From: Hirsutella rhossiliensis
Lineage: Eukaryota > Ascomycota > Sordariomycetes > Hypocreales > Ophiocordycipitaceae
NCBI RefSeq assembly: GCF_020360975.1
Contig: NW_025408679.1
Location: 1,178,001 to 1,242,000, forward strand
Direction of reading: 5' to 3'
Length of the DNA: 64,000 nt
The translations under genes were made by a program, and so were the position numbers. Positions 47,554-58,446 of this stretch are shown here, one piece after another. Each line of letters starts with the position of its first letter. The stretch's first letter is position 1. The notes under the pieces are model-generated. The model did no database searches and was not told the origin of the DNA. It worked only from the letters and a program-made list of their open reading frames with translations.

Positions 47554-48259
47554 TATTATAGGACACCCTATAGTCGATAATCTAGGTACCCGGAACGATA
47601 TCTACTTCCCTTAAGGAAGTTACCCCTAACTCCCTAAGGCTCCCTATAGGAGAAGGAACCTAGAAGCTACTAGGTAAACTCTAGGAAATTACCTAGAATT
47701 CCTAGAAATAATAACTAAGCGGATTATATAGATATTTTATAGAGATTTCCCCTAGGGATATATTATACGGGGAATATACTATAACTTCCTAAGTAATAAT
47801 AGTTCCTTAGGGACTATACTAATATTTCCCTAAGAAGTTACTATAAGAATATAGCGGGGAAATTATAGAGAAATACCTATACTTACCTAGGGAAAATACT
47901 AGGAAATACCGCTAATATACTATACTACTATCATACGATTATAAGGTTAAGATATTACTCGGTTAAAGCCCTAAGTAAGGTCTTACGCTCGCTATAGTAT
48001 ATATAGAGGATAGAGAACCTACTAGATCTTAGGTAAGTAGAGAAGAATATAGATAGTTATTACTACTCTTACTTTAACTTATAAGACCGGTAGCTAGTCT
48101 ATATTTAACGCGCGTAATAACGTATAGTAGCTAGTCTATATAATACGTTTAATTACGTATAGTAGCTAGTCTATTTAATTACCCGTTAAACCTATACCGG
48201 ATCTAGGTAGACGGTAAGGTTAATATACTAGCCCTATACTAAGGGACTAGTGCTTAATA
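47554..48259 (+). repeat. Gypsy-3 3' LTR
   Basis: 706 bp, starting TATTATAGGACACC. It differs from the 5' LTR mainly by further CG or CA to TA changes. Confidence 0.92.
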
Positions 48260-48264
48260 TGATC

Positions 48265-50150
48265 GAACGGGACTTAGAGGCTCTATAAGTAGTAGCGTAA
48301 ATATAGATACTCTTATTTTAATATATTAAGGAATAGGATATATTAGCGGGTAATTATCTTTCGCTAATAAGCTTATTTAACTAGTAGGGCATTTTAATAT
48401 CGTTTCTATCGTACTATAGTATATAGGAACGTAATAAAGGTCTAAAGAATAATCTAGAGCTAATAAAATCTATTAAGCTACTAAAGGCCTTTAGTCTTAT
48501 TTTAGAGGAGAAGAGTAGTAACCTAGATATCTATTAGCTAGTATAGCTAGTAACTTAAAAGTAGCTTATTAACGGCGGTAAGATAAGTAAGTTTAAGCGG
48601 GAAGCGCTACTAACGGTATCGTAAATATATCCTTTTAAGAGGTTTAAGAACTAAACGGTATATAGTATATATTTACTATATATAAACGCTATACTAAAGA
48701 TTAAGACTAGCGGCCTAAGGGATAGGGAGAAGGCGAAGGCGTCCTTACTTTATTATATAGCGAGCTACTTTAATTTCGAGGGAAAATAAAGTAATATAGA
48801 GAAACTTAGCGTAGATACTATCGAGACCTATAAGAGGGTGCTAGGCGAGGAGCATCCCTTAACGCTAACTAGTATAGCTAACCTTACGTTAACGTACTTA
48901 AATTAAAGGCGGTAGAAAGAAGCAGAGGAGCTTAGGGTATAGGTAATAAAGACCTATAAGAGGGTGCTAGGCGAGGAGCATCCCTTAATACTAACTAGTA
49001 TAGCTAACCTCGCGTTAATATACTAGAATTAAGGGCGGTAGAAGGAGGTAAAGGAGCTTAAGGTATAAGTAATAGAGACCTAAAAGAGGGTACTAAGCGA
49101 GAAGTATCCCTTAACGCTAACTAGTATAGCTAACCTTATATTAATATACTTAAATTAAGGGCGGTAGAAGGAGGTAGAGGAGCTTAGGGTATAGGAACTA
49201 GGTTTCTATAAGAAGGTGCTAAGCGAGGAGTATCTTAATACGCTAACTAGTATAGCTAACCTCGCGTTAATATACCGGAATTAAGGGCGGTAGAAGGAGG
49301 TAGAGGAGCTCGAGGTATAGGTAATAGAGACCTATAAGAGGGTACTAAGCGAGGAGCATCCCTTAACGCTAACTAATATAGCTAACCTCGTATTAATATA
49401 CTAGAATTAAGGGCGGTAGAAGGAGGTAAAGGAGCTTAAGGTATAAGTAATAAAGACCTATAAGAGGGTACTAGGCGAGAAGTATCCTTTAATACTAACT
49501 AGTATAGCTAACCTTACGTTAATATACTTAAATTAAGGGCGGTAAAAGAAGGTAGAGAAGCTTAAGGTATAAGTAATAGAGACCTATAAGAGGGTGCTAG
49601 GTAAGAAGTATCCTAATACGCTAACTAGTATAGCTAACCTTACGTTAACGTACTAGAATTAAGGGTAGTAAAAAAAGGCAGAGGAGCTCGAGGTATAGGA
49701 ACTAAGTATCTATAAGAAGGTACTAGGCGAGGAGCATCCTAATACGCTAACTAGTATAGCTAACCTCGCGTTAATATACTAGAATTAAGGGCGGTAGAAG
49801 GAGGCGGAGGAGCTTAAGGTATAGGTAATAAAGACCTATAAGAGGGTGCTAAGTAAGGAGCATCCCTTAATACTAACTAGTATAGCTAACCTTATATTAA
49901 CGTACTAAAATTAAGGGTAGTAAAAGGAGGCGAAGGAGCTTAAGGTATAAGTAATAGAGACCTATAAGAGGGTGCTAGGTAAGAAGTATCCTAATATACT
50001 AACTAGTATAGCTAACCTAGCCTAGACTTAGTATAAGATTAACTAAGTCTTAAAAGTAAAGGCGTTAATATAGGATTATATTCGCTACTAGTAAAAGATA
50101 CTTAGCTAGGATTATTCTTATACTTAGTTTTCTATATCGACTATAGCTAG
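48265..50150 (+). pseudogene. NLR pseudogene, 3' part: TPR array
   Basis: Continues the frame of 36190-38419 (ERDLEAL onward) with a winged-helix-like NB-ARC tail to about 48800. Then come ten tandem 126-bp (42-residue) units starting near 48825, 48951, 49077, 49203, 49329, 49455, 49581, 49706, 49833 and 49959. Each encodes TYKRVLGEEHPLTLTSIANLA-type kinesin-light-chain TPR motifs. The units stay very alike at DNA level, with only RIP changes between them. The repeats would form the ligand-sensing surface. The frame ends around 50150 after QDYIRYQQKI-like sequence (with restored Gln). Confidence 0.87.
48825..50030 (+). repeat. Ten-unit 126-bp tandem repeat (TPR)
   Basis: Constant 126-bp period over most units, with shared cores GACCTATAAGAGGGT, AACTAGTATAGCTAACCT and AATTAAGGGCGGTAGAAGGA. 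The period of exactly three times 42 shows selection on protein repeats before RIP. Confidence 0.9.
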
Positions 50151-50496
50151 ATAGGAGAGTATAAGGTAAAGGTCTAATAAAAGATCTATAATCTTTTATA
50201 TTAAATTAATCTAACTACTTTAGATAATTAATAATAGTATTTATAAGCTAGCCTATCTCTATAATAAGATATATAGGCTATAGCTACTAGGTTTCCTAAC
50301 TTAGCTTATACTTTAGTTAGAGAATAACTAATATACTATTCTTCTCTCTTTCTTTTCTTTTCCCTTTATTCTCTAAGGGTTATAGGGGTAGGAAGTTATT
50401 TATCTTTATAGGAGGCTAAGAGGCATTATTCTTCTCTAGACTTAGCGAGAATTATCTTCTATTATTATTTAGCCGAGGTTCTAAATACTTAACGTA
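50151..50496. other. RIP-mutated flank, nothing recognised
   Basis: Sequence between the NLR end and the TIR element; includes a T/C-rich tract (TTCTCTCTTTCTTTTC) near 50340. No gene seen. Confidence 0.35.
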
Positions 50497-51573
50497 ATCT
50501 ACCCCCTTCTTAGTTAAACCCCCTACTTAGTTAAAAATTCTCTACCGACTTATAAGAATACCCCGTTTAGGTCGAGTAGAAAGAGGCCTATTACTATAAA
50601 TCCGCTTTAAATATTTAATAGCGAAAGTACTTATTAGCGAGCCTCTAAGTATATAAGAAGGAAGTCTTATTTATCGATATAATAGATCCTAGTAAGTATT
50701 TTCTCTTAAACCTTCTAGCTATATATTATTTTTAACGGCGAATAGTACTTAATATTAAGAGGCTATAAAATATATAAGGAATATATAGGTATTTATAGTA
50801 CTATAATAGAATTAGCCGTATAGTACTTATTAAATTCCGGCCTAATATAGCTACTATACTTATTAAGAATAAGAAGTCGATATATACTAACTATATAGCG
50901 CTATATATTTAGATTAAAGACTTTTGCCTTAATATCGCTATAGCGGCTAATAAACTTCTATACTTAGTTTTCCTTAATAGGATCTTTACCTCGCTTAGTA
51001 AGTAATAAGTTAGCTATCTAATAAGTATAAGCTACTATCGGCGGCATTCCTTGCTTATCTATTAATAAGATCTATTATACTAAGGTAGTCTCTTTTATCG
51101 CCGTTAACTTTAGGTTATTTATCTAAGCGTCGCGTTAGCGAATAATACCGCGTAGTTAATTAGATACTATATTATACGCTTAGAGACCTAGGTTACGTTA
51201 TCTAAAACCGAAGTAGGGATCGTAACGCGCGGTAGGACTTATTTAAGGATATAGGGATAACTATAGCCCGCTAAAAGAGCTCTTTAAAGATTAATAATTA
51301 TATTACTAGCCCTTATTCTTTACTCTTTATTTCGTTATAATTATACTCCTTATATACTATTAATTAAGGGACGTTATATATAGCCGTAGCCTTATAGGTA
51401 CTTTTAAATTAGCCCTACTAATAGGCCCTAACGGCGAGTAGGACCTATTCTTTACGTAGAACCGATTAGTCTACCGTCGCTATTATACTCGGTTTATCTT
51501 ACTATAAGTATAGGTTACGGCGGTAAGGAGTTTTTCTAACTAAGTAAGGGGTCTAACTAAGAAGGGGGTAGAT
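50497..51573. mobile_element. TA-flanked TIR element, 1077 bp (Tc1/mariner-like)
   Basis: Left end ATCTACCCCCTTCTTAGTT (from 50497) and right end the same sequence inverted (to 51573), forming terminal inverted repeats of about 52 bp with few mismatches. Both ends are flanked by TA (50495-50496 and 51574-51575), the target of Tc1/mariner/pogo elements. The interior is too RIP-damaged to show a DDE triad. At 1.08 kb it is short for a Fot1/pogo element, so it may be a non-autonomous or deleted copy. Confidence 0.75.
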
Positions 51574-51639
51574 TATATTATCCTAGGCCCCTAGCGTATA
51601 ATTTAATAATAATAAATTATATTATATAGCTAAGTAATA

Positions 51640-53970
51640 AATACTAACGTTTAACTACTTATACTTCGCCCTACTTTATTATTACTTATAGAACTCGTAC
51701 TACCTTTACGTACTAATAAACGTATTATTTATAACTACTACTATAGGATTAGGTCGGACGAACTTAATAAGAAGCTTAAAGCAAACGCTAGCTAGGTATT
51801 AAGGGGCCTTATTATAGAGACGCCGGCTAAGGCCGTGATTATAGTAGGGCAAAGCGCGTCGCCTATATCGATACCCGCGAAAAGATCGATACGCGTCGTA
51901 AGGCTAAGCACTAAAATTTAAGAAGCCGCGCGATAGCCTACGATCTAGCTAAGAAGATAATACGCGTAACTAAGCTTATAACGCGTATTACCTTAAACGA
52001 TATCGCTATTAGTAACGCGACTAAGTAGCGTAAAGTTACTAGTAGTAGTAGTAGCGCGAACGAAGGCCGAGCTATACTTTGGAAAGTTCTTAAACTCTTA
52101 AGCGAGTTACGTTAAGAAACGTAAAAGCTTAGCCGAGTAATAGATATATAAAACGAGATTATATCTAAGTAATAATAAATAATCTAGGAAATAGATTAAT
52201 AAGGGAAAGAGATAAGAGATAAGCTTTATTATATCTAAGCGTAGTTAAAGACCCTAGCTATACCTATATCTTCTTTATAGAGTAGTCTATAGATATTATA
52301 TATAAGCGCTATAGGGTTATCGCCGACGATCTAGATAATAAACTAGGGCACCGTACTAGTAGCTAAATCGGTATAAATAGCTATTAGTAATAGTCTCTAC
52401 TATATAGTAGATATATTATAAGTTAAAGAAGCGAATAGGTACTAGATATAGATCGGTAATATCTAAAAGGCTATAGAGAGCGATATAAGAAAGAGTTAGA
52501 GGTAGGAGACTTAGAAATATATAGCGGTCGTAATAGACGCTCGAAACCCTAACTAGATTAAAATTTTATATAGAGACTAAACTAAGTTAAAGTAGGTTAA
52601 GGAAGTAGTATAAAAGATAGTAACTTTAGGAGCTAGGGTACTAAGAGATTAGCTTTACCCTATTAAAGTCGATAATACTAAGCGTACTATAGTACTAGAC
52701 GCTAAAAGCAACGTTCTACTAGGCGTAGCTAAGGCGCTTAGAGCCGAGAATTATATTATAATTACTAAGATTACCTAGCTTAGTAATAAAGAGAAAGCTA
52801 AAGTATATAGGTTAATAGTAATCTATATTACTAAAGAAAGTAATATATAAAGACTTTTAAACGGCGTATAGTTTAATATTATAGGAGAGTCCGCCTATAC
52901 TAATATTTTTAAATAACGTATAAGACCGATTTAGTACTTTAACTATTAAGAGATAAGATATAAGGCGTTTTTATATAAGAAGCCGTAAAGATATAGTAGA
53001 TATATAAAAGTAGAATATTACTATAGAGAATATAAGGAGATAGTACTAAAGTACGTGCCCTATAATAGACTATATAAATTATATAGCCGGAACTATTAAG
53101 CGCGGAACCCTAGGGATAAGATATAAGTAGCGTCTAGCCCTTTAAGCTAAGTAGCGGAAGTAAGAATCTACTTAAGATCGATTATAGTACTAACCTTTAA
53201 TAATACTAATATATAGGTATTTAACTTCGGATTTCGATAGACCGCGCTTTAGCTACTAAAGGTAGGACGCTAAATACTTAGAGAAATTAGCCTTTAAGTA
53301 GGCCTATTATAGAGCGAGTAGCGGCGAGGTTAGTATAGCGTATACTAACCTATAGGGCTTAAGGTATTATATATTAATATATTAAAATATTAGTAGCTTT
53401 TACGTCTAGGCCCTATAGGAGAAATCCTCTAGGTAAAATATATATATATATACGCACCGATATAGTTTTAGCGGGGGACTTTAACCGCTATAACCTCCTC
53501 TAAGGTAGAGATAAAGTATTAGCGAGTAAATAAAGGGAGGGCGAACCTATTATTAACTTAATAGACGACTTTAGTCTTAGTAGCTTTCTTAAGAGAGGGA
53601 TAAAAATATAGTAAAGGTCGGATAAAGAGAGTACTATCGACTTAGTATTAATATTAGCGGAACTAGTAAACGAGTTAATATCCTATGTATTTTATCTAAT
53701 AGAGCACGGATTAGACTATAGAGCGATCTAAACGACCTTCGATATTCGAGTACCGGAGTATACCTTTCCGTAGCGCCTAATACTTAAGAACGCGCCGTAG
53801 ATCGCTATCGTAACTAAGGTCGAGGACGAGCTTTAGCCTCTTTAATAAACTATAAGGGTATAGATATAGGCGGATTAGCTTATATAGGTAGTTACTAAGG
53901 CGCTTCGAGATCTAACCCCTTAAGCCTAGCCGCCGCTATATATAAAGCGATAGTACCGTAAGCGTAGGTA
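51640..53970 (+). pseudogene. Tad-like non-LTR retrotransposon (LINE): ORF1 and endonuclease
   Basis: Plus strand. ORF1 runs from about 51770 and ends with zinc-knuckle-like clusters at about 52900-53090 (PI.YFN..EIRYKAF.YKKP.RYSRY and following, with Tyr codons where the family has Cys/His). ORF2 starts with an apurinic-like endonuclease: GDFNRYN at 53474-53494, IDLVLILAELV near 53640, and EHGLDYRA at about 53705-53728, where the catalytic form is SDHR. The reverse transcriptase is missing, because the frame switches to gypsy RT sequence near 53970. This is the ORF1-EEP layout of Tad1/I-clade LINEs known in fungi. Confidence 0.8.
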
Positions 53971-55525
53971 TATAGGCGGATCCCGTAAAGATCTAAGCGA
54001 TCTAGGACTAAGCGGCCCTAACTACGTAAACGGGCGTATAGAGCTTCCTTAGGTTCGCGAACTATTATAAGATATTTATTAGGGGCTTCTCCTATATTAT
54101 AAGTCCCTTAAACGAGATTACTAGGAAATAGACCGCCTTTTATTAAGGGCCCGTATAAGAAGGAGCGTTCTATATACTTAAGGACCTATTTTTATAGGCC
54201 CTAGTACTACTCTAGTAAGACTTTAACTAGTCTACGTTAGTCGAAGTAGACTATAGCGGCTAGGTACTTAGAGGAACGCTCTCTTAGGAGGTAAACGGGC
54301 GGAAGTAACTAGTAGCGTTCTACTCCTATAAGCTAACCTTAGCGGAGCGGAATTACGATATTTACGATAAGGAGATACTAGTAATTATTAACTACCTTAA
54401 GTAATAGTAAGCAAAGCTCTAAAGCTACGAGAGCTTTAAGATTCTTATAAACTATAGGAATCTTAAGTACTTTATAACCCGCTAGCACCTCTTAGAATAG
54501 TAAGCCCGCTAAGTAGAGTATCTCTTACGCTTTAACTTCTTAATTAAGTACTAGCTAAGGTAGGACTCTATAATCCTAGATATACTTTCTTAGAGGGATT
54601 AGGACTAGCTAACGGGAGCGGATATTAAGGCCTAGGATCTATAGCTTATCCTATAAGAAGCGCTATAGACTTATATAGGAGCTTCCCTAGTAGAGGAAGG
54701 CGCGGCGCTAATAAATAAGCCTTCTCTTATACCTTCGCCTCGGCCTAGTAAGGAGGGATAGACCGGCCTAGGGGCGCGTGCGGCGTGGGTATTCTAAGAT
54801 AAGCTCCTCTAGCGCTTATAGGATAGGATATCGTCTCTAGACCGTACCTATAAGAGTATACGCCGCGCCGTTAAGTCTAGCGCTCGACGCCTCGATCTAA
54901 AGCTAAAGCTAAAGGTATAAGTAGCCGACTATTATATCGATCTATAAGGGCATTTATATTAGCGGGGGAGACTATAGGTGCTTGGCGCGCTATATACTAT
55001 AGAAGCTAGGGAGAAGGATAGACCGCCGGAGCTAGACGAACGGAATAAGCTCTAAGGGAAGCTAGTCTAGCTCGTCTATAACTCTAGTATCGTAGGCTAC
55101 CTAGGTAGGTAGGGTATAATAGTAGGCCTCGTAAGGGATTTCTACTAGCCCCTCCTATAATACTACGTTCGCCGCTTCCTCTATAACTACGATATCTATA
55201 GCCGTACTAAGATTTAAAGGGCGTAGCTTAAGGGGCTGCTTAAGTAGCTTCTAGTACCCGACCGGTTCTATATATATATATAGATAGACTTTATAACGGA
55301 CCTCCTACTTATAAAGGGCGGCAACCGCTATATATAGGTAATTAAGGACCGACTTAGTAAGTCTATAGTATTAAAGCTAATACTTTCTATAGATATAGAG
55401 TCCTACGTAGAGCGCTTCTTATAGTACTAGGCCTACTTATATAGCTAGCTAGCCTTTATTATAAGCGATAAGGGATCGAATTAAACTAGCCGCTTTTAGT
55501 AGTACCTATACTAGCTACTTTAGAT
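53970..55525 (+). pseudogene. Gypsy-4 pol relic, left part (RT end, RNase H, integrase)
   Basis: Plus strand, starts abruptly inside reverse transcriptase after the LINE. It shows DPVKI.AI.D (53980), SFLRFANYYKIFIRGFS (about 54044-54094), LKDLFL.ALVLL, then RNase H VAFYSYKLTLAERNYDIYDKE (about 54310-54375) and YRNLKYFIT. Integrase has RRFLYNYDIYSRTKI (zinc-finger region, about 55170-55215), IDFITDLLLIKGGNRYI and FIISDKGSN.TSRF (about 55457-55500). The frame is cut by the Mutator-like element within YLYQLL and continues at 58447. Confidence 0.85.
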
Positions 55526-55811
55526 GAGTATTGCTATTTATATAATAGCATATTGCTATTTGCACACTCGACCCATTTTTAAGATACGTACCAAAGCCAG
55601 CCCGCCCCGCCTATTTATACCGCGCGCGCCTGGCAAGTACCCGTACCGCCTAAATGCCCGCACCCGCGCCTGCGCCCGCCCGCACACACATAAGAGGCAA
55701 TAAAGGCCACATAACGCATGCCTCTCAATTCGCTCAAATAACGCATTTCCGGGCCTTGAGCTCGAAGTTGCAATAATCGGCCCGTTAATTGACCCGGCTC
55801 CTCCTTGGCCC

Positions 55812-58150
55812 TTACGGCTGTGTAGGCGGCGGCGGCGTCGCCGCCTCAACTGCATCCCACTTAACGATCCCTCCAACGCCTGACGAAGCCGGCTGCCCTG
55901 ACGAAGCCGGCGGCGCGCCCCTCCTGCCGCGTCCTCCTCTTGATCCCCTTCCCCTTGTATTTCCTCGAGCTAATGATCCTTGTTGTGACGCTGCGAGAGA
56001 CCGCGGGCTATAGCTAAGTTCATCAATCTTGTCGCGCCCCCGGCGCCTTCGAACGCTTGCGTTGAGCCGCCTTAAGCTAGCCTGACTCGAATTAGGTAGC
56101 TGGGATGCCCTTATAGCCGGCTGTGACTGTGATACCGTCTGTGATACTGTCTATGATACCCTCGCTGTGAGGGAGCTTGGTATAGGTAGCTTATTATTAC
56201 GGGGCCGGCCGCGTATAATAGTAACAACGTCGGGGTCGCGGATTCGTAGCAATGGCTCCTCGAGGTCCTAATAGTAGTAATTAGTATTAAATTTACCTAA
56301 AAAGGGGGGGGGGTCTTTACTAACGGCTTCTTAAGCTACCATCGCGAGAGAACATCACGCTTTTTAAGCGTTAACCTAGCTTAAAGGCGTTGAAGGATCG
56401 TGTGTGCATAAGGCAGCCTAAGTTAGTGTGTAAATCGCCCGCTATAAGGCCGCAATAGCTATAGCTCCCGCGTTAGTAAAGGCATCGCGGCGAGGTCAAG
56501 CCTATGTTGTATAGCAAGTAGGTTAACTGCTTCGTAGGTGATTTTTATACTAAGATCCCCGAGCTAAGTCTGCCTAAGGAACTAACGCCTTTATCGTATC
56601 TCTTACCGAGCAGCCGTTTATATATATATTATCTCTTTATTCTTAATTATCTATATAAAGGCATCGTAAAGATATAAGAGGTTAGAGGTGCTTATAACTA
56701 AATAAGACTTTATATCCTTATAGGCGGTCTTAACTAGGCTATTTACCCGCTGCCCGAAGTTACGATATTAGCTAATAAAGCAGCTTGCCTACTGCTTACG
56801 CTACGGTATATATTCGTTCGAGATATATATTACGATGTGCCCTTAGTATTAACTAAAGGTCTTATCGAGCTGCGGCTACGCCTTATAGAAATCCGCTTTA
56901 GTTTTCGAGTAAATAACGCGCTTCTAAGCTAGGAACATTCCTTTACGGCTAAATTCGACTTCCCTATCGTCTAGACTAAACGTAGTAGCGGTGGCGGCGT
57001 TAGCGGCTCCTTATTCGGTAGCCTCTCGAGCGAGGATAGCTTCTACTTCCTAAGGGACCTCTATATTAATAGAGTTTTTAGGGCTATTAGGATCTACTAG
57101 GTCTTTCTAGCGGGATAAGATTCGAGCCTAAATATTGCTATTAACGTAGAATATATAGAGTTATTATTGCGTAAGGGGAAAATATAAAGGAGGGCGTTTT
57201 TAAGGGCAGCTTCTTTATCCGTAATAACTATAGAGGGCTCTTATGCCCTAACCTATATACAAAGAGCGTTAAGGGACTTATATAGCTACTAGTATCCCTC
57301 TTCTTTCTCTAAGTTAATAAGGCTAAAGGCGAAGTTAGCTAAGGACTTTTAGTTAGTAACTCTAGTAACCTAGAAAAGGAAGAGACTAAAGCGGTTGGTT
57401 TTATATATATTGTTAAGGCTAAGAACCTTAGGGAAACGTTTCTATATCTTTTAATACTATAGATAGGTCTATAATACGCCTTAAATCTTATTTTTATCGT
57501 ATAGGTCGAATTTAACGTAATAGGGAAGATCGCTTGCCTAAAGATACCGTAAAAACGCTTATATTGCCGTTATACCGCTAAGAGCTTTAAAACGGATCTT
57601 TTAGCGGTCGTTATAGATATCTTTAATACGAAAGAACGCTATTAAAGGTTTAGCTTTACGTAAGATAGTTAATATCTCTCGAGCCGGTAGTGCTTTATAT
57701 TAAGAGAGGTTCCGCTCGAGAGCTTACTATATATCGGTCCGCCGGCGATAAATATTATATGCAAAGGGATTAAGGGAAGGCCCGTAGTTATAGCGATCCT
57801 TAGTAATACGAAAATCCTACTTCTAAGCTTCCTTATTGCGTAACGCTATTATAACGAGGCGGAAGGGGCAGTTAAGCTTTTAGGTAAAAGATTTACGTAG
57901 CCTAGTGCTTAAAGAAGCTCGCCGTAGGCTACGATCGTATATAAAGAGGAGTCGTATTGTAATAGAGACCCTATTAATATCTCGCTTATATATACTTAAC
58001 CGCTTAATAACCGCGGCGCCGTTCTCGCGAAGGAAGCCTTAGACGAAGTTATATACCTCGTCGTAGGTTTCGAAGCCTAGGGAAGGCGGTAGGGGCGGGA
58101 TCGTGTCTTCGCGTTCTTAGTAGGCATCGCGGGTATCGTAGGTATTATCT
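55812..58150 (-). pseudogene. MULE transposase relic
   Basis: Minus strand. The best-preserved part, about 56480-56930, reads ADFYKA.PQLDKTFS.Y.GHIVIYISNEYIP.RK. and FIS.YRNFGQRVNSLVKTAYKDIKSYLV, the region after the catalytic core in fungal MULE transposases, where the family has ...NFGxRxxSxxExxH.xxK. The DDE residues further upstream are not legible through the RIP changes. The C-terminal tail is lightly mutated, Gly/Arg/Ser-rich, and ends TQP-stop at 55812-55814. Confidence 0.68.
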
Positions 58151-58199
58151 AATATATTAAGGAGGGAGAGAAGGGGGTCTATCGCAGCGCTAGTAATAG

Positions 58200-58266
58200 C
58201 TTTAAATTTAGTATATATATATAGGTTATATATATATAGGTTATATATATATAGGTTATATATACG
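58200..58266. repeat. 15-bp TA-rich minisatellite
   Basis: About four tandem copies of a TATATATATATAGGT-type unit just inside the right TIR of the MULE. Probably slippage on RIP-generated TA runs. Confidence 0.65.
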
Positions 58267-58446
58267 GGCTATATATATATACGGGCGGGCGTAGGCACGG
58301 GTGCGGGCATTTAAGCGGTATAGGTACTTACTAGGCGCGCGCGGTATAAATAGGCAGGGCGGGCTAGCTTTAGTATATATCTTAAAAATAGGTCGAGTAT
58401 ATAAATAGTAATATACTATTATATAAATAGTAATACTCCTTTAGAT

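Larger units (their letters stand above)
38420..48259 (+). mobile_element. Gypsy-3: full-length Ty3/gypsy retrotransposon with extra 3' ORF
   Basis: 9840 bp with 706-bp LTRs (38420-39125 and 47554-48259; TATTA...TAATA, originally TGTTA...TAACA). The duplication reads CGATC on the left (38415-38419) and TGATC on the right (48260-48264), a single C to T difference. Removing the element restores the frame of the host NLR. gag-pol is on the plus strand and is followed by about 2.2 kb of further coding-like sequence before the 3' LTR. Every part is saturated with RIP changes, so this is one of the older insertions. Confidence 0.93.
55526..58438 (-). mobile_element. Mutator-like element (MULE), 2913 bp, 157-bp TIRs
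   Basis: Terminal inverted repeats 55526-55682 and 58282-58438 (GAGTATTGCTATTTATA... against GAGTATTACTATTTATA...) align over 157 bp without an indel. An 8-bp duplication CTTTAGAT flanks it (55518-55525 and 58439-58446). Excision restores the gypsy-4 integrase frame. The TSD length and long TIRs suit the Mutator superfamily. The left third (to about 56530) keeps CA and TG, while the right two thirds and the right TIR are RIP-saturated. Confidence 0.88.

Noticed and set aside
48825..50030. Regular repeats that could suggest a CRISPR-like or satellite array
   Set aside because: The 126-bp period encodes TPR motifs in frame; there are no repeat-spacer units, and the organism is a fungus.
55556..56013. 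ORFs on both strands in the GC-rich MULE left end
   Set aside because: They are out of phase with the transposase tail and consist mainly of TIR sequence.
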